This document shows positions 62,343-64,000 of a stretch of DNA of 64,000 bases, in pieces. The stretch is from Pedobacter sp. SYP-B3415 (GTDB taxonomy: Bacteria; Bacteroidota; Bacteroidia; Sphingobacteriales; Sphingobacteriaceae). The translations under genes and the position numbers were made by a program. The stretch is taken from assembly GCF_004138205.1 (NCBI RefSeq), contig NZ_RXNQ01000008.1:1-64000 (forward strand), in the 5' to 3' direction. The notes under the pieces are model-generated. The model saw nothing but the letters and a program-made list of their open reading frames with translations, was not told the DNA's origin and did no database searches. Numbering within the stretch: position 1 is the first letter of the stretch; each line of letters opens with the position of its first letter.

Positions 62343-62368
62343 GAAAGCCCCTGCTGAAGGGGCTTTCT
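62343..62368. terminator. Bidirectional terminator between msrB and the antiporter gene
   Basis: GAAAGCCCC pairs with GGGGCTTTC between the convergent stops, with T-rich flank on the plus strand. Confidence 0.85.
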
Positions 62369-62370
62369 TA

Positions 62371-64000
62371 TTAGAGTACCTCCCTGATCTTTTTGCTATT
62401 TCCCACCACCCAGACAATATCTCCATTGTCGAAAATAAAATCCGACTGCGGATTTAAGATACGCTGATCACCCCTCTCAACGCCAACTACAAGCGCGCTT
62501 GCTTTTTCGCGGATGCCTGCATTGCGTATAGAATGCCCGTAAACCGGCGACTGGCTGTTGATAACCACCTTCTGCAACGTCATGTCAGATTTCGGAAATT
62601 CCGCATCACCTGCTGATTCGTTCTCAAGAAATTTCTGGAAAACAGCAAGCTGTTCGTCGGTTCCGATTACGGAAAGTTTATCTGCCGGAAAAAGCTGAAC
62701 GTCTTTTCCGGGCGTAGGGATCATGCTGTTGCCCCGTTCGATCAGCGCGATGTTGATGCCGAACTTTTCCCGGATGGAAAGTTCTACAAGTGTTTTCCCC
62801 AGCATGGGCGACGCCGACGGTACGACCATCTCTGCAAGGTGCATGTCCCAGGGCAGGATCTCCGGTTTGTTTTTTTCGTTGTCGCGCGCATGCAGGTTGT
62901 GCAGAAAACGTGATTCGAGCTTGTCATAAAAAGCCTGAAGCCTGCGCTGAAAGATGACGATAACGAGTACGGTAAGGGCCAGCGCAATCAACGCAGCCAC
63001 CCATGTACTAAAGAATTCATACATCAGGAAACCTACAAAAAACACGGCCAGCAATACCCGGAAAACTTCGAGGGCAACCAGCGGTCCCCGCGTATATTTT
63101 TTGTTCAGCCACAGGTGAGAGTATGCATTCTTCTGTATCCGCCGGATGGCGAGTGCCCAAAGAAAGGGAGCAAGCAGCATCAGCGCGAGCACAACGCTGA
63201 GAATGTTGCCGTTCAGGCCAGAGAGGATGTTTTTAGTTACGAAGGGCTGCAGGTATCTTGCCGAGGCAAAAATGATAGCTACAGACAAAACAGAATGAAT
63301 AATGGTATTGAAGGCATATGCCCGCAGCAGGATCTTCCAGTCGCTCAGCCGGGTAATGCCTTCGGTACCGGTACTGTAGCGGCTTATGGCAGCTGTCCAC
63401 CGCTTCGGCAGCACACGATTCAGAAAGTTATAAAACGGTTCAGATACCTTGATCAGATAAGGTGTAGTGAACGTGGTAATAGCAGATGCGGCGACGGCGA
63501 TGGGGTATAGAAAATCGCTCGTCACTTTCAGCGATACACCCAGTGTGGCAATGATAAATGAGAATTCCCCGATCTGCGCAAGGCTCATCCCGGTTTGTAT
63601 AGAAGTCTTCAAAGGCTGTCCGGAGAGGAGCGCACCCAGTGAAGAGCTGATGAACTTTCCTGATATCGTGACAAGGGTAACGACTACGATAGGAAGTGCA
63701 TAGTCGATCAGGATCTTCGGATCGATCATCATGCCTACCGACACAAAAAAGATGGCGGCGAAGAGGTCTTTAACCGACTTGGTCAGGTGCTCTATTTTTT
63801 CGGCCTGCGTTGTCTCGGCAAGGATGGATCCCATGATGAAAGCGCCGAGGGCTGGAGAGAAACCGACCTTAACCGCCAGCAGTACCATGATCAGGCAGAG
63901 CGCAAGTGAAACAACCAGCATGGTTTCATCATTCATCAGCTTGCGTGTTGCGCGAAGAAAACTGGGTACCAGGAAAATGCCTCCTAAAAACCAGAGCACC
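62371..64000 (-). CDS. Cation:proton antiporter with RCK_C domains (KefB/CPA2 type), N terminus outside window
   Basis: At least 542 residues; the frame runs off the right edge, so the first helices are missing. The visible part has CPA2 antiporter helices (LALCLIMVLLAVKVGFSPALGAFIMGSILA, AAIFFVSVGMMIDP, GMSLAQIGEFSFIIATLG), a membrane region, an unusual second set of hydrophobic helices (about 225-350 of the visible part), and two TrkA-C/RCK_C-like cytosolic domains (about 385-460 and 470-540). K+ or Na+ exchange with protons is the family activity; gating by a nucleotide or ion through the RCK_C part is inferred. Confidence 0.88.
   Translation of the reverse strand, partial: VLWFLGGIFLVPSFLRATRKLMNDETMLVVSLALCLIMVLLAVKVGFSPALGAFIMGSILAETTQAEKIEHLTKSVKDLFAAIFFVSVGMMIDPKILIDYALPIVVVTLVTISGKFISSSLGALLSGQPLKTSIQTGMSLAQIGEFSFIIATLGVSLKVTSDFLYPIAVAASAITTFTTPYLIKVSEPFYNFLNRVLPKRWTAAISRYSTGTEGITRLSDWKILLRAYAFNTIIHSVLSVAIIFASARYLQPFVTKNILSGLNGNILSVVLALMLLAPFLWALAIRRIQKNAYSHLWLNKKYTRGPLVALEVFRVLLAVFFVGFLMYEFFSTWVAALIALALTVLVIVIFQRRLQAFYDKLESRFLHNLHARDNEKNKPEILPWDMHLAEMVVPSASPMLGKTLVELSIREKFGINIALIERGNSMIPTPGKDVQLFPADKLSVIGTDEQLAVFQKFLENESAGDAEFPKSDMTLQKVVINSQSPVYGHSIRNAGIREKASALVVGVERGDQRILNPQSDFIFDNGDIVWVVGNSKKIREVL

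Noticed and set aside
1..64000. CRISPR arrays, insertion sequences, prophage or integrated elements
   Set aside because: No regularly spaced repeats, transposase or integrase motifs, or phage genes were seen; gene content is uniform and chromosomal.

Overview
The window is a chromosomal segment of a Bacteroidota bacterium, most likely from the Sphingobacteriales (Pedobacter or Mucilaginibacter type; the genus is a guess). Pointers are a SusC/SusD pair with an ECF sigma factor and a FecR-type anti-sigma factor, Bacteroidota-restricted families (DUF4293, DUF5606, putative porin, secreted OMP_b-brl proteins), recurrent TAnnTTTG -7 promoter boxes, AT-rich leaders instead of strong Shine-Dalgarno sites, and the 3' end of a 5S rRNA at the left edge. 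No tRNA, IS element, prophage or CRISPR array was seen. Genes are densely packed, and no stretch longer than 300 bases lacks a gene.

Layout. 1-110: 5S rRNA tail and terminator. 235-1977: secreted subtilase. 2029-5675 (minus): four overlapping genes for surface glycan assembly (deacetylase, GT2, methyltransferase, GT87), divergent from a secreted GH76 mannanase-like enzyme at 5862. 6967-17320 (minus): HerA-like ATPase, S9 and M42 peptidases, then a tightly coupled run of GNAT, a barrel protein broken by an in-frame stop, an MFS exporter, an acyl-CoA carboxylase beta subunit and a porin. 17458-20138: small membrane protein, SulP transporter and beta-carbonic anhydrase, probably for bicarbonate. 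20404-26510: P5C dehydrogenase, Dabb protein, a striking palindrome, and an lpxK-PNP-porin operon. 26589-31548: lipoprotein of unknown function, two barrel paralogues and a secreted protein of uncertain function. 31718-36813: peptidyl-prolyl isomerase, DUF5606, RlmH, membrane MutS-like ATPase, GH1. 36878-47000: aconitase, deacetylase, a TolC/HlyD pair, GpsA, DEAD-box helicase, DUF4293. 47029-49556: truA and an ABC exporter.

49611-60634 is the most interesting region: ECF sigma, FecR, SusC (with STN domain), SusD, a cyanophycinase-like S51 lipoprotein, an exported isoaspartyl peptidase, a second exported S51 enzyme and a DctA-type dicarboxylate/aspartate symporter, all on one strand with mostly very short gaps. 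The two S51 enzymes keep the Gln, Ser, Asp-Gln-His and triple-Arg pattern recalled for cyanophycinase CphB, and the Ntn hydrolase keeps the Thr, Arg, Asp, Thr-Gly spacing of EcAIII. Together they read as a polyamide utilisation locus, built like a PUL, for scavenging cyanophycin or other beta-aspartyl peptides outside the cytoplasm. Downstream are sucD, a lipoprotein MsrB and a cation:proton antiporter cut by the window end.
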